A model generated the notes under the pieces. The model made no database searches. It was not told the DNA's origin and saw only the letters and a list, made by a program, of their open reading frames with translations. The translations under genes and the position numbers were made by a program. This document shows, piece by piece, positions 25,501 to 34,540 of a stretch of DNA of 64,000 nt (position 1 is the first letter of the stretch; every line of letters starts with the position of its first letter). Origin of the DNA: Geoanaerobacter sp964528055 (lineage in GTDB: Bacteria > Desulfobacterota > Desulfuromonadia > Geobacterales > DSM-12255); contig CAZGQM010000004.1 of the NCBI GenBank assembly GCA_964528055.1, forward strand, positions 1-64,000. Reading direction: 5' to 3'.

Positions 25501-28500
25501 TCGTATGCTGTATTTGCAGCTACAGTTGTGTCGGAATAGTTTAAAACATCAGTGCCCAAAGTTGCTATATTGCTATAAACGCCAATACCGGACTGTCGTC
25601 GCTGGACATAATATCCGGTTTCGCCTGTTACGTTACCCCAGGAAAGGTCTACACGATTTGCCCAGCTGTTGTTGACACTCAAACCTGCGGGGGAAACCGG
25701 CAGGGTCCAGACGATTTTTTCGTTACTTGCAAGGGAAGAGCCGGCAGAGTTCAGCGTAGTTACGCGATAGGTGTACAGGGAGCCTGCAGTGAGACCGGTG
25801 TCGGTGAAGGTCGTTGTATTTGCGCCAAGAGTGCCGTTTGGATGTAGAGCCCATGCCCCAGTCCCAATTTTGCGCTCAACTTTGTAACCGGTGTTCCCTG
25901 TTAAATTGTCCCAACTGATCGTCAGCTGAGTGGTAGTGACAGAGGAGACGGTCAGGGCAGGCATGGGCAGGGTGGTAGTTGCACAGGTTACAAGCTTGCG
26001 TGACGGCAAGGTCCCGCTGAAGGCTTCTATTCGGTAGCAGTACTGGGTGTTTTCAGTAAGACCGGTATCCAGGAAGGTTACAGGTGCTGGATTAGTATAA
26101 GAGGCACGGTTGACCCATACACTGTTCTCCGTGATCGGACCGAGGGTCCGGTCGATAACGACATTGGTGTTCGGTGTGTTGTTGCTCCAGGTAAGCTGCA
26201 GCTGGCTGTAGAGCGCCTGACTGGTTACCGCAAACGGGGACGGGGCCAGGATGTAGTTGTTTTTCTGCTTGTAGACCGCGTAGTCAAGATTTCCGCTGGC
26301 ATTTGTCGTAGAACCTGCAATAAATGCCTCTCCCTGGTGGTTGACCGTGATGGCGCTCGCCTCGTCAAATCCGTTGCCGCCATTAAAGATTGTCCCACCA
26401 AGCAGAGTCCCCTCGTAGTCGTAAATAATTGAAATGATGTCTGTATCCAGATCACTGCCGGTATCTCCGGCAATGTAGATATAACCGGCTGCATCCATGG
26501 CCATTGCAACGGCAGTGTCGTTTATATCCGGTCTCTGAAGCGTTCTCTCCCATCTGGGTGCACCGTCACTGCTGTACCTGATGACTTTGATGTCCTTGTC
26601 GCCGGCAGCGGTAACTTGGGTTCCAACGACAACTATATTTCCATCCAATGGGTTGCTCCCTACGACGGGGTCCACCTTTATTGCAACAGCCCTGTCATTG
26701 CCGCTTACAGGTCCGTCATAGAATCTTTCCCAGATTCTGTTCCCATTAGAACCATCGTACTTGATGGTGTAAAAATCTTCATTGCCTGCAGCATTGGTCG
26801 CATAACCGGTGATGTATATATCACCTTTTATGTCTGCAGCGATTCCCTTGGCCTTGTTATCTCCGCTGCCGGTAACATTGTAATGGTCGTGCCAGATCAT
26901 AACGCCGGTTAACCCATTGTATTTGGCGGTAAAGAAGTCGTAATTATTCGTATCAGTGGGCTGGCCGAATGAGTTCTGGGTATAACCGGTAATCACAATA
27001 TTGCCATCCTTGTCGATGACTACCGCAGCCGGGAAGTCATTTCTCCCTCCGTTATAAGGCTCAGCGGCCCATAATAACGTTCCATCGATCGAGTACTTGA
27101 GCAGATAGATGTCCTCGTCCTGGTTCGAATTTTTGCCATAACCCGTTATAACGGAACTGGAGCCGTCCGAGGCTGAAGCAATTGCGGTTGAGCGGTCATC
27201 GATGGCACCTGGCCCGTTATACTGATGCTCCCATAAAACAGAATCACCTGCAGAAGTATATTTCATCGTAAAGACTGAATTGATATTCCCCCCGGCGGCA
27301 GCATTGTAGAGAGAGGATTGCCCTGACACAACTACGTCGTTATTATTGTCAACTGTCAGGCACTTGGCCTGGTCTAGTTCATTCTGCTGGCTGTCATAGC
27401 GGTTAGTCCAGAGCGGGATGCCGTCCGCTCGGTTGTATTTAATGGTGAAAAAATCGAATGTACCCAAATCTCCGCTGTCACTGTAACCGGTAACAACAGG
27501 GTTATTGTCGGGACCGACGGCAATCGCCGTGGCATCGTCTTCAAGATTGTATCCGCCATCTGTAATTTTACTCCAGACCGGAACCTGATAGGTAACCAGA
27601 AACGTCAGCGCGTGTGCCTCATTGCCTGGGTATGTCTCTTCAGTTGCATTATATGCCTTGACCCGATAGTAATAATAGTTGTTCGCGATAAGTCCAGTAT
27701 CCTCAAAGCTTGTAACATTAGCCCCGACCGTGAATGTAGTTGCTGAGCTCCAGCTGCTCTGGTCTCCAAGCTTACGTTCAATTTTGAATCCAGTCTCGTT
27801 TGCGGAATTATCTTCCCAGGTAAGCTGAATAGTGAATTTCCCATCAACAGCTTTGCTGATTGTATTTGCAGTCAGATTGGTAGGTGGATTCAGGCTCCCC
27901 TTGTCATACTTTATGAGGTAGAGGTCGTAATCGTCCTTGTCATAAAGGTAATAACCGGTGCCTGCGGTGACCGCATCGCCGAAATCGACAGCCACGGTGA
28001 GCGTATTCGAAGTATTGCTCAGAATCTTTCTGAAATCACCCGTATTATTCCCGCTGGTCAGATACACAAAATAATCTTTCCATTGATTAACAACCCAGCT
28101 CTTTGCGGCATTTACAATTGTCGACTTTGATCCTCCTGTGGCAGTTACGGTTCCTCCATCTTGCTGTGCCGACTTGTCCGACCACCCGGCAACATACACG
28201 TTGCCGTCAGGCGCCAGGCTAATTCCGACAGGCCGGTCACTTTTATTGGCAGCACCGTTGAAACTTCCTTGCCAGAGGAGATGGCCGCTCTCTTTTTTAT
28301 ATTTGAGGGTCTGGAAGTCATAGTTGCCTGAGGTGATGGAGTAGCCGGTAACATATACATCACCGTCAACCGCCTCATCGACCACTATGCCGGTTGCAGT
28401 TGCAAGATCCGCGTTCCCCTTGCCTGAATCGAACAGCTGTTGCCATAGCAGAGCCCCAGTTGAGCCATTGTATTTTGCCGTGTAGAAATCGTTGTTACCT

Positions 28501-29504
28501 GCCAAGGTCCAGGTATAGCCGGTCAGGTATACGTCTCCTGCAGTATCCACAGAAAGCCCGGCAGGTTCATCGTCGAAGGCGCCGTTGTAGGTCACATCCC
28601 AGTGCGGTACGCCATCGGCTGCCCGGTACTTGATTGTATGGATGTCATAGTCAAGGGTATTTGAGGAGGTACCGGTAACGATAACATTGCCGGCCTGATC
28701 ACATTTCACATATTTGCCGAAATCCGAGTGACTCCCTGAAGAGGTATAACGTTGGCTCCAGAGTTCTGCACCGTCGCTGCCGTACTTGATTGTCATGAAG
28801 TCACTATCGGCACCGTTCCATGAACTCCCGGTCACTGCAACCCCACCGGCACAGAGAGCCACTGAATTTATGTAGTTCCTGCCTCCATTCGGCCCGGGAT
28901 GGATAAGTGTCAGAACTGGCAGGTTTGCCGGCCCAGAATTTTTATTTTCATACTTGAGGAGCAGATAATCTTCCCCACCGGTAGAGTTTTGGGTATATCC
29001 GCCCACATAGACCAGATTATTGGCATTGTCCACCACCACGGAAGTGCCGATATCTTTGCCACCAGCTGCACCGGCATAGCTATCCTGCCAGAGGACTGTG
29101 CCGTCCGTACCCGAGTATTTGATGGTATGAATGTCATTGTTCGTACCGTTCCAGATATATCCCGTGACGATCACGTTGTTTGCAGAATCCACGGCTAGAG
29201 CCATGATCTGATCGGAACCCCCGACCCGGTTATATACGGCACGCCATGCTACAGTCCCGTCTGCGTTGAACTTAACGGTCCAGAAATCATCATCTGAGTC
29301 GCTTTTCAGGTTCTGGTAGCCGGCAACAATAACGTTACCGTTTCCGTCCACTGTAGAAGCAATTGCCTCTTGCCGATGCGGCAGAAGATCGCCTGTCGCC
29401 CAGAGCGTATCCCCACCCTTGGCAAATGCCGGAACGACACACATGACCGACATCAAAATGATCATACCCTGAAGAACCCATCTCTTGAAGGTAACGCGAT
29501 TCAT
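22587..29504 (-). CDS. Giant secreted protein: SBBP-type propeller repeats plus many FN3 domains
   Basis: A 2305-residue exported protein with signal peptide WVLQGMIILMSVMCVVPAFAKGG. Residues ~30-480 and again ~650-1080 consist of about 45-50 residue units with DxxGNVIVTGYT and TIKYxxxDGxxLWxxxY, typical of SBBP/beta-propeller repeats. FN3 domains lie between and after them (signature LTWxNxTGNTGYKVERKIGxGxW...TxTDTGLTAGxxYxYRVxAxN), at least ten copies to ~2060. The last ~210 residues look like a concanavalin-type sandwich (YGRLHIDFPAG, IGKLRLTRMGD). It ends TGANTCQ. The start ATG at 29504 follows GGGAGTGATGAA; an in-frame upstream start is rejected. Probably an adhesive or matrix protein at the cell surface. 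The 19-residue peptide gene follows it. Confidence 0.82.
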   Translation of the reverse strand: MNRVTFKRWVLQGMIILMSVMCVVPAFAKGGDTLWATGDLLPHRQEAIASTVDGNGNVIVAGYQNLKSDSDDDFWTVKFNADGTVAWRAVYNRVGGSDQIMALAVDSANNVIVTGYIWNGTNNDIHTIKYSGTDGTVLWQDSYAGAAGGKDIGTSVVVDNANNLVYVGGYTQNSTGGEDYLLLKYENKNSGPANLPVLTLIHPGPNGGRNYINSVALCAGGVAVTGSSWNGADSDFMTIKYGSDGAELWSQRYTSSGSHSDFGKYVKCDQAGNVIVTGTSSNTLDYDIHTIKYRAADGVPHWDVTYNGAFDDEPAGLSVDTAGDVYLTGYTWTLAGNNDFYTAKYNGSTGALLWQQLFDSGKGNADLATATGIVVDEAVDGDVYVTGYSITSGNYDFQTLKYKKESGHLLWQGSFNGAANKSDRPVGISLAPDGNVYVAGWSDKSAQQDGGTVTATGGSKSTIVNAAKSWVVNQWKDYFVYLTSGNNTGDFRKILSNTSNTLTVAVDFGDAVTAGTGYYLYDKDDYDLYLIKYDKGSLNPPTNLTANTISKAVDGKFTIQLTWEDNSANETGFKIERKLGDQSSWSSATTFTVGANVTSFEDTGLIANNYYYYRVKAYNATEETYPGNEAHALTFLVTYQVPVWSKITDGGYNLEDDATAIAVGPDNNPVVTGYSDSGDLGTFDFFTIKYNRADGIPLWTNRYDSQQNELDQAKCLTVDNNNDVVVSGQSSLYNAAAGGNINSVFTMKYTSAGDSVLWEHQYNGPGAIDDRSTAIASASDGSSSVITGYGKNSNQDEDIYLLKYSIDGTLLWAAEPYNGGRNDFPAAVVIDKDGNIVITGYTQNSFGQPTDTNNYDFFTAKYNGLTGVMIWHDHYNVTGSGDNKAKGIAADIKGDIYITGYATNAAGNEDFYTIKYDGSNGNRIWERFYDGPVSGNDRAVAIKVDPVVGSNPLDGNIVVVGTQVTAAGDKDIKVIRYSSDGAPRWERTLQRPDINDTAVAMAMDAAGYIYIAGDTGSDLDTDIISIIYDYEGTLLGGTIFNGGNGFDEASAITVNHQGEAFIAGSTTNASGNLDYAVYKQKNNYILAPSPFAVTSQALYSQLQLTWSNNTPNTNVVIDRTLGPITENSVWVNRASYTNPAPVTFLDTGLTENTQYCYRIEAFSGTLPSRKLVTCATTTLPMPALTVSSVTTTQLTISWDNLTGNTGYKVERKIGTGAWALHPNGTLGANTTTFTDTGLTAGSLYTYRVTTLNSAGSSLASNEKIVWTLPVSPAGLSVNNSWANRVDLSWGNVTGETGYYVQRRQSGIGVYSNIATLGTDVLNYSDTTVAANTAYDYRIASYNSSGENTCTPLSVLTKASAVVQKAATKPAVLGIDLSWNDIANETAYIIQESYCSSANSPGPSYCNNNFYGTDYWSGWAEVARTGANTTSYSRTGLTSGYQYRYRIIAEVPGNTTETSNLKGAWAGLSTAITLTTAPASITSLSICWNDILGETAYQIWRKQGQTGVLTKIADTAVLNTTCYTDTGLATQTEYCYQVTAVNTLVNPDSLAPFPVSSGLACLPTPLPAPVLTTPPTAQSTTQLTVNWTVVPGSSRYELERCQYTNPNDPLSAPGNINNPGYWNSCTIIPVASPSTSSYVNTGLTAGYTYRYRIKDYYGTLTEYSSVWSDPIIAGTLLAGPPTFLPASSPSGTQMTLNWTDIIGETGYKLGWKPRTGVDCSAGTWNTVTLGQNIPTYTLNGLTAATLYCFQIDAFNNWGETPYSGSIIQTTALNAPVLATPSNITTSCVTLNWGNLTGNTGYKVWKKIGSGGTYTPLLPIVALDVPTYTDCTLSAGTYYAYQVEALNAGGVSARSNEQAFTSTPAKTTLTAAARSTSVIEITWSLRLGATHYKIERRLGANGSWAQIPNNTTTIPAPYAEDYCGASAPSIGCLTLTPASKSYLDQDVTLQAGTTYYYRVRPWNTTGNDGEYSDPDLVTTPSMPSATLTATPGGSFTVNLSWIPGACIVGTCEAPDGYEIEKAYGKNFFSRIATVPAPLNTYTQRIAIDPNTRHTYRVRAYHGLIDMFDKGVNPSSWGQHGEVYTVLGAIWSTVSNPPINIQGSNGVSVITPANGGVMLHTSSPNAGHPVDSLGKYSHSQMSLLDFTKIHDNFDVQIDYSLPDAPVTATKYHVYGRLHIDFPAGTGLNYAYVERSVNSYGANIIINGVSYPASFTTKDTIGKLRLTRMGDVISAYAWTGGKWVLIQEASGFSTAVATGANLTQYVQRNEAVSLKIIFDNYEATTQRPAYSNDATATTSPYVTGANTCQ

Positions 29505-29611
29505 TTCATCACTCCCGCAGTTCCTGATTTTGCTCTCTGTATGTTCACCATGCATCATGGGTATCCCTCCACTAGGCATTCCATATATCTTGTTGTTTCT
29601 GACATACGCCC

Positions 29612-32600
29612 TTATTGCCATGGCGTCACTTTGTTCCAGAGTTGATCAATGGCATTGCCATTATGGCATTTGAGACCGCTGTCTATACGATTCACATAAT
29701 CACGATAACCGCCGTAAACACCTCTCGGGAAACCAAGCCATGCATTGTCTCTAAAACCGCTCCGGGTTCGACTAACACTCTGCCCGCCTGTTACAAGATT
29801 TGAGCGATGCTTCAGATCCAGACAGTTAGTCTGCATCAGACGCGGCAGGCCGGAGTTATGAGGCTGATGACACTTGGAACATGAATATGAATGCTCGTTG
29901 TTAGATCCCCACCCTTTAACCGATTCATGGACCCGGTCTATACCCTTCCAGGGCAGTGTCTTGTTCACGCCGTCACTGAGCGATCGGTGGCAACGCATAC
30001 AGAGACCCGCAAACTGCTTGTCCGTCTCATTGATGCGGCTGTTATTATTGTACATATCTGAAGAGAACGTGTTTCGGTCTATACGCCATCTCGGCTCTAG
30101 GTTGGTACTAGTGCTCGGCTGCGGATTATCATCCTGGTAAGGTGAGGTCATCCAAGTACCCTTTAGCAGAGGTATTCCATAAACCTGATCTCCGCCAAGA
30201 TTCGGGCTGACGCCGTGCGGATCGTGACACGGGGTGCAGAGGCCCGAGATTCTGTCCTGAGCGGCAGTTGAATAATTCAGGGGGATCGATGCTTTCATAT
30301 GACTGCTGACAATGTTTTTCCTGCTCCCCCGGAAAAGAGTGCTCGGAGACGCATCTGTGAACCCCTTGCTCCCCTGGCCAAAGCGAACAGTATCCCTGTA
30401 ACCCATGATCGACTTGTTTGCACCGTAAGTAGATTCATACCCCCAGGGCGTAGCACCTTCGGTCTGGGTCAGGTGACAGTCGAAGCATTGTCCTGCCCCG
30501 GCATTATATGGGTTTACGGTTCCACTATTGGTGTTGGAGGAAGCAAAGTAGCTCATGCTGTATCCCCCCTTGCCGGCCTGGGTTTCTTTCAGGTTACCTC
30601 CGTTTTTTGTACCATTAAAGGTGGCATAACTGGTTGTTATTCCGGCAACTTTTGACCCATGCGAACTGTGGCAGTCGAAGCAGGTTACGTTGTATGCTCC
30701 ACCCCTGGTGTTAGGTATGCTCGACCCGTCAAAACCATACGCAGCATCAAACCCACCTTGATTTCCAACTGCATTTCCATGTGCCGAGAGGGCCTTCACC
30801 ACCCCACCCTTCTTGTTTGCTTTCGGATATGTTGCAGGGTCGTACTTGCCCCAGGTGGTAGTTCCTGTGTTGCTGTAGCGTGCCTCAATGCTCTGTCCAT
30901 CCCAGGCGTACTGACGGGGGGTCTTACAATCTTCAAACGGCTGCCAGTCGTTATTCTTGTCGCTGTGGCAACTCAGGCAGTGATTATTGATCTTGGCCGA
31001 CTCCGCTCTTTTTACGGCATTGGAGGGGTCGCTCATCCTGCTCGCAACAAACTGTACGGACGTCGTCGTGTTGTACCATGTGGGGCGCAGGTGTGTCCCC
31101 AAGACGACCAGGTCTACTTTGGCGTTTTTGATAGTTGTATAGCTTTTGAAGTTGAAACCCTCGTGATACCTGTTATCAATCAGGCCATCCGGTGTCGATT
31201 CCCAGTGGCACTGATAGCACTGCTTATTGGTAATCTCCACGCCCTGGACATGATGGGAGTTAGTGCGGAACTGTCTCATCACATCCATCCTGAGACCTAT
31301 GCTGCCGCCATGGCACTTGGTGCAGTCCTTGGGAAGCCCAAATCCTGAATGCCGCGGTACCGGCTTGTTGTAATGACAGGAGGAACAGGACTTTCCATCG
31401 GCGTGACTGTCGCTGAAACGATGCTCGTGACAGCTTACGCAATTCCGTGCTGCATTATGGTTGTCCCCGCTAACACTCGTAAAGTGCTTGCTCGCCGACG
31501 AATGGCACACATTGCAGATACCGTCGTAAGGCGCGGTTATTCTCGCATAATCAAGGCCGCTCTGTTTTCGGGTAAAGGTAACGGGGGCTGTGGTTATTGG
31601 GACCCCAAATGTGCCGTCTGTTGTTGTAGCGACCTTCTTCTGGACCATGTAAATGTTGCTGTCACCATGTGGGTCGTGGCAGTCCCAGCAGAACTTGCCA
31701 CCTTTCCAGACGCCCTTCGGCTTCTCTGTCCCGGGAATATGTTGCCATCCACCGGTTGACTCGAATGCACGATAATGCTTATAGCCGAAGTGAACCGAAG
31801 TGGCGCGCGCTTTTTTGGCCTTTATATAGCCTGTACCCGGATCAAAACCGAGAGCGTACTTGAAAGGCTTATCTACAGGCGCAACATGACACTCGGTACA
31901 CTTGTTATTACTGTCGTCATCGTGGCACTGGAGGCAGACACCCATCATCATGTACTGATTCTTCACATCCAGATTCTGTTCTTCGGTCCAGAACGGCGAA
32001 CCCGTCTTGTGAATCGTGCTATCCGTATCGTGGCACCCGGCCACACTACAACCTGATGTGACGACCTGATTGTTGTGTTTTCTCTGTACAGATGTGTAGG
32101 ACATCTGTTTGGCAAGAGACTCTTTGGCGGAGTGGCAACCCAGGCATTCGCTGTCAACGCCCTGCATATGGCAGTAGCCGCACTCCTTCTCGAATCGCTG
32201 CTCGAACTGCGGATGCATCCGTAGCCTGAGTGGGTTCGTGCCATCTTTGTGTAGGACATTATTGTCGTGGCAGTACCAGCAGGGATTCCCCGGGAAATTT
32301 GCCGCAGGATTTCCACTGGCGGGGTATGGACCGGCGGAATCAGGTCGGCCGTGTCCTGTTGTTCGCCACTCAGTAAGATTGATCAGCCCCTTCTGTCCAT
32401 TGAATGCCTGGAAATCATCTACATCTGTCCCTGCTGTCCCATGGCAGTTCAGACAAATAACCGCCCTTTTAACCGATTCTCCCCATATCGGATCTGTCCC
32501 ACCAGTATGACAAGCCGTGTTGGAGCAGGTCTTGGTAACAACGTTGTAGCTACCGCCATTACGGAAAACCACATCCTTGGTCTTGTTCACGTGGAACTCG

Positions 32601-34147
32601 GGGTTAAGGTGGGCAACCTCGGTAAAGTTCCCAAGCGGAGTGCCTGTCTTGTGACAGTCTGTACAAAGTCCATTTACTGTTGTCGAGGCATGACAGTTAT
32701 CACAGGTGAAATCGGATTCCGTATGCCTGCCGTGAGAGTTGGCCCTCACTGCCCCGGCCCCTTCATTTTCAAACATGGGAATGGCGGCTTTCCACTCTTG
32801 CTCAATCGGCCACCCTGTTTTCACAGCCCATAGCTTTCCCTTTGAATCAATTCTGCCGTCATGACATGAGGCATTGTCGCACGCCCCTAGTTCATGACCG
32901 TGACAGGTATTGCATGCGGTTTTCGGCCTTGTCCACGCGAATGCCTTGATTTCTGAAGGGTTATCAGTTCCGTCACTGTGGCAGTATATGTTGTCGCAAA
33001 CCTTGGTCACCGGATTGTAGCTAGGGGCAGGCTTGCCAACGATAGCCCATTTGTTTGCAATAGTTACCGTCTTTTGTCCGTCAACATGTTTAGATTTGAT
33101 GATTTCTCCGTCCGTCACTTTTCCATTGGCGTCTTCAATTGCCTGGACAGTTGCACTGTGGCAGTAGCTGCAAGGATACTTCCTAATCCACTGCGGTCCA
33201 ACCAATCGACTGTGGCCATTGGATGTCATGTTCAGGTAAGGGGTGCAGAGGTTCTTATTCGAATTCCACACACCTCCGACCGATGCGCAGTCCGCCTGAG
33301 TGCTGTCAACTGCACGCCCCAGATGACAGGAGTAACACTTGGTAGCCCCTTGTCCGGACCATTGTGGAGTAATATTCGCTTTCCCTCCTGATCCGTCACT
33401 GTGGCAGTAAAGATTGGTGCAGCTGCCGCTACGTGCTGGACTTTTGCTAGGTAGGTAGTCGGGGTACGCGATAGTCCCTGAGTAGTGCCCAGTAGTGTTG
33501 GGAAAGGTTTTGAAATTGACCCTCAATCCTCTCGTCCCGGCTTCTCGCGCATGCAGAAGCGGGTCGCTCTCAATTGAGTGGTCAGTATGGCATTTTGCGC
33601 AACTGGCACTATCGACCCCATAATAGTCACCATGCTTTTTCCCATGGCTACCATCGCTTGGCGGAAAGCCATGGCATTTGTCACATGCGCTTTTCGAGAG
33701 TTTAGGACTTCCCCAGGTATCTGTAGTCTTCTCAAAATGGCAGTTTATATTTCTACAGCTCTGCATCTCGGGGTTGGAGGATTGCGGGCGCGGTGCGGAG
33801 TATTGTCCGTATATCGTATTCGCAGGTGAATTGTTGATTCGGGTGCCTAATGTTATCAGGCCATCCCTGTGGTAGGTTTGTTGATTTTCACTACCCTGAT
33901 GACACGTAACGCATGTTGCTGGAGTGGCATTGCTGCTCATATGCGTACGATGATTACCCTGGAATCCACCAGTCGTGATGTTGCGAAATGCAGCATCACG
34001 TGGACGATAATCGGCATCCGACCTGCTCCCATGACAGTCATAACAATTTATTGCAGCATCAGCAGAAGCTACAAAGATAAAACCCGCAATTGCATAAAAA
34101 GTCAGCACCAAAGTGAAATTTATCAGTTTGTTTATGAAACTAATCAA
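29612..34147 (-). CDS. 33-heme c-type cytochrome of Geobacter CxxxxCH/CxxCH type
   Basis: About 1511 residues with signal peptide INFTLVLTFYAIAGFIFVASADA. I count 27 CxxCH and six CxxxxCH heme sites (CRNINCH, CTNLYCH, CDNIYCH, CDNASCH, CSNTACH, CSVAGCH), so about 33 hemes. The alternation of CxxxxCH with CxxCH in the first half matches the Geobacter CxxxxCH...CXXCH domain described for G. sulfurreducens. Such proteins sit in the periplasm or outer surface and pass electrons to metals or partners. It has no lipobox and no obvious anchor. The likely start is the TTG at 34147 after AGGGGGTG; an ATG-like extension to 34222 lacks a site. It lies upstream of the FN3 gene in the same direction. Confidence 0.93.
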   Translation of the reverse strand: MISFINKLINFTLVLTFYAIAGFIFVASADAAINCYDCHGSRSDADYRPRDAAFRNITTGGFQGNHRTHMSSNATPATCVTCHQGSENQQTYHRDGLITLGTRINNSPANTIYGQYSAPRPQSSNPEMQSCRNINCHFEKTTDTWGSPKLSKSACDKCHGFPPSDGSHGKKHGDYYGVDSASCAKCHTDHSIESDPLLHAREAGTRGLRVNFKTFPNTTGHYSGTIAYPDYLPSKSPARSGSCTNLYCHSDGSGGKANITPQWSGQGATKCYSCHLGRAVDSTQADCASVGGVWNSNKNLCTPYLNMTSNGHSRLVGPQWIRKYPCSYCHSATVQAIEDANGKVTDGEIIKSKHVDGQKTVTIANKWAIVGKPAPSYNPVTKVCDNIYCHSDGTDNPSEIKAFAWTRPKTACNTCHGHELGACDNASCHDGRIDSKGKLWAVKTGWPIEQEWKAAIPMFENEGAGAVRANSHGRHTESDFTCDNCHASTTVNGLCTDCHKTGTPLGNFTEVAHLNPEFHVNKTKDVVFRNGGSYNVVTKTCSNTACHTGGTDPIWGESVKRAVICLNCHGTAGTDVDDFQAFNGQKGLINLTEWRTTGHGRPDSAGPYPASGNPAANFPGNPCWYCHDNNVLHKDGTNPLRLRMHPQFEQRFEKECGYCHMQGVDSECLGCHSAKESLAKQMSYTSVQRKHNNQVVTSGCSVAGCHDTDSTIHKTGSPFWTEEQNLDVKNQYMMMGVCLQCHDDDSNNKCTECHVAPVDKPFKYALGFDPGTGYIKAKKARATSVHFGYKHYRAFESTGGWQHIPGTEKPKGVWKGGKFCWDCHDPHGDSNIYMVQKKVATTTDGTFGVPITTAPVTFTRKQSGLDYARITAPYDGICNVCHSSASKHFTSVSGDNHNAARNCVSCHEHRFSDSHADGKSCSSCHYNKPVPRHSGFGLPKDCTKCHGGSIGLRMDVMRQFRTNSHHVQGVEITNKQCYQCHWESTPDGLIDNRYHEGFNFKSYTTIKNAKVDLVVLGTHLRPTWYNTTTSVQFVASRMSDPSNAVKRAESAKINNHCLSCHSDKNNDWQPFEDCKTPRQYAWDGQSIEARYSNTGTTTWGKYDPATYPKANKKGGVVKALSAHGNAVGNQGGFDAAYGFDGSSIPNTRGGAYNVTCFDCHSSHGSKVAGITTSYATFNGTKNGGNLKETQAGKGGYSMSYFASSNTNSGTVNPYNAGAGQCFDCHLTQTEGATPWGYESTYGANKSIMGYRDTVRFGQGSKGFTDASPSTLFRGSRKNIVSSHMKASIPLNYSTAAQDRISGLCTPCHDPHGVSPNLGGDQVYGIPLLKGTWMTSPYQDDNPQPSTSTNLEPRWRIDRNTFSSDMYNNNSRINETDKQFAGLCMRCHRSLSDGVNKTLPWKGIDRVHESVKGWGSNNEHSYSCSKCHQPHNSGLPRLMQTNCLDLKHRSNLVTGGQSVSRTRSGFRDNAWLGFPRGVYGGYRDYVNRIDSGLKCHNGNAIDQLWNKVTPWQ

Positions 34148-34540
34148 GCCACACCCCCTGATGAAAAGCTTGGGAAATACCTGCCATATCGCGACAAATG
34201 GAACAACGACAACCACCCGCAACCAGCCGCCCTAAATCACTATAAAATAAGATATTTGCATGTAATGCCGCATTTTGACGCCCTAAATTGCCAGCTAAAT
34301 CGCGTACTATCAATGTTTCCACATATTCGGTCTTATTCGCATGAAGCAGCTGATTTCATGCCTGATTAACTCTCTTTGACTACTCGCGACCAATCCGCTC
34401 ATTAAAACTTAACTATTATTAATGCAAATAATTTACCTAATTAAATTTAATCTGAATTATAAAATAATTACATTTTTATCTTTATTAGGCTTAATTCCCC
34501 ATTTCAATAATATATCTGCTTTGCTATACTCCAATTCATT
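34148..34540. other. A+T-rich divergent promoter region
   Basis: About 390 bases between the leftward multiheme cytochrome and the rightward PhnD-like lipoprotein. It is very A+T-rich between 34400 and 34540. An inverted repeat GCATGAA...TTCATGC lies at about 34339-34361 and could be an operator. On the minus strand TATAGT near 34240 is a possible -10 box for the cytochrome, with a poor -35. I see no gene here. Confidence 0.4.
34502..34530 (+). promoter_or_regulatory. Possible promoter giving a near-leaderless transcript
   Basis: TATACT at 34525-34530 lies only 10 bases before the ATG at 34541, with a weak TTTCAA at -35 spacing (34502-34507). Transcription would start about 3-5 bases before the ATG, and no ribosome-binding site is present. 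Confidence 0.35.
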
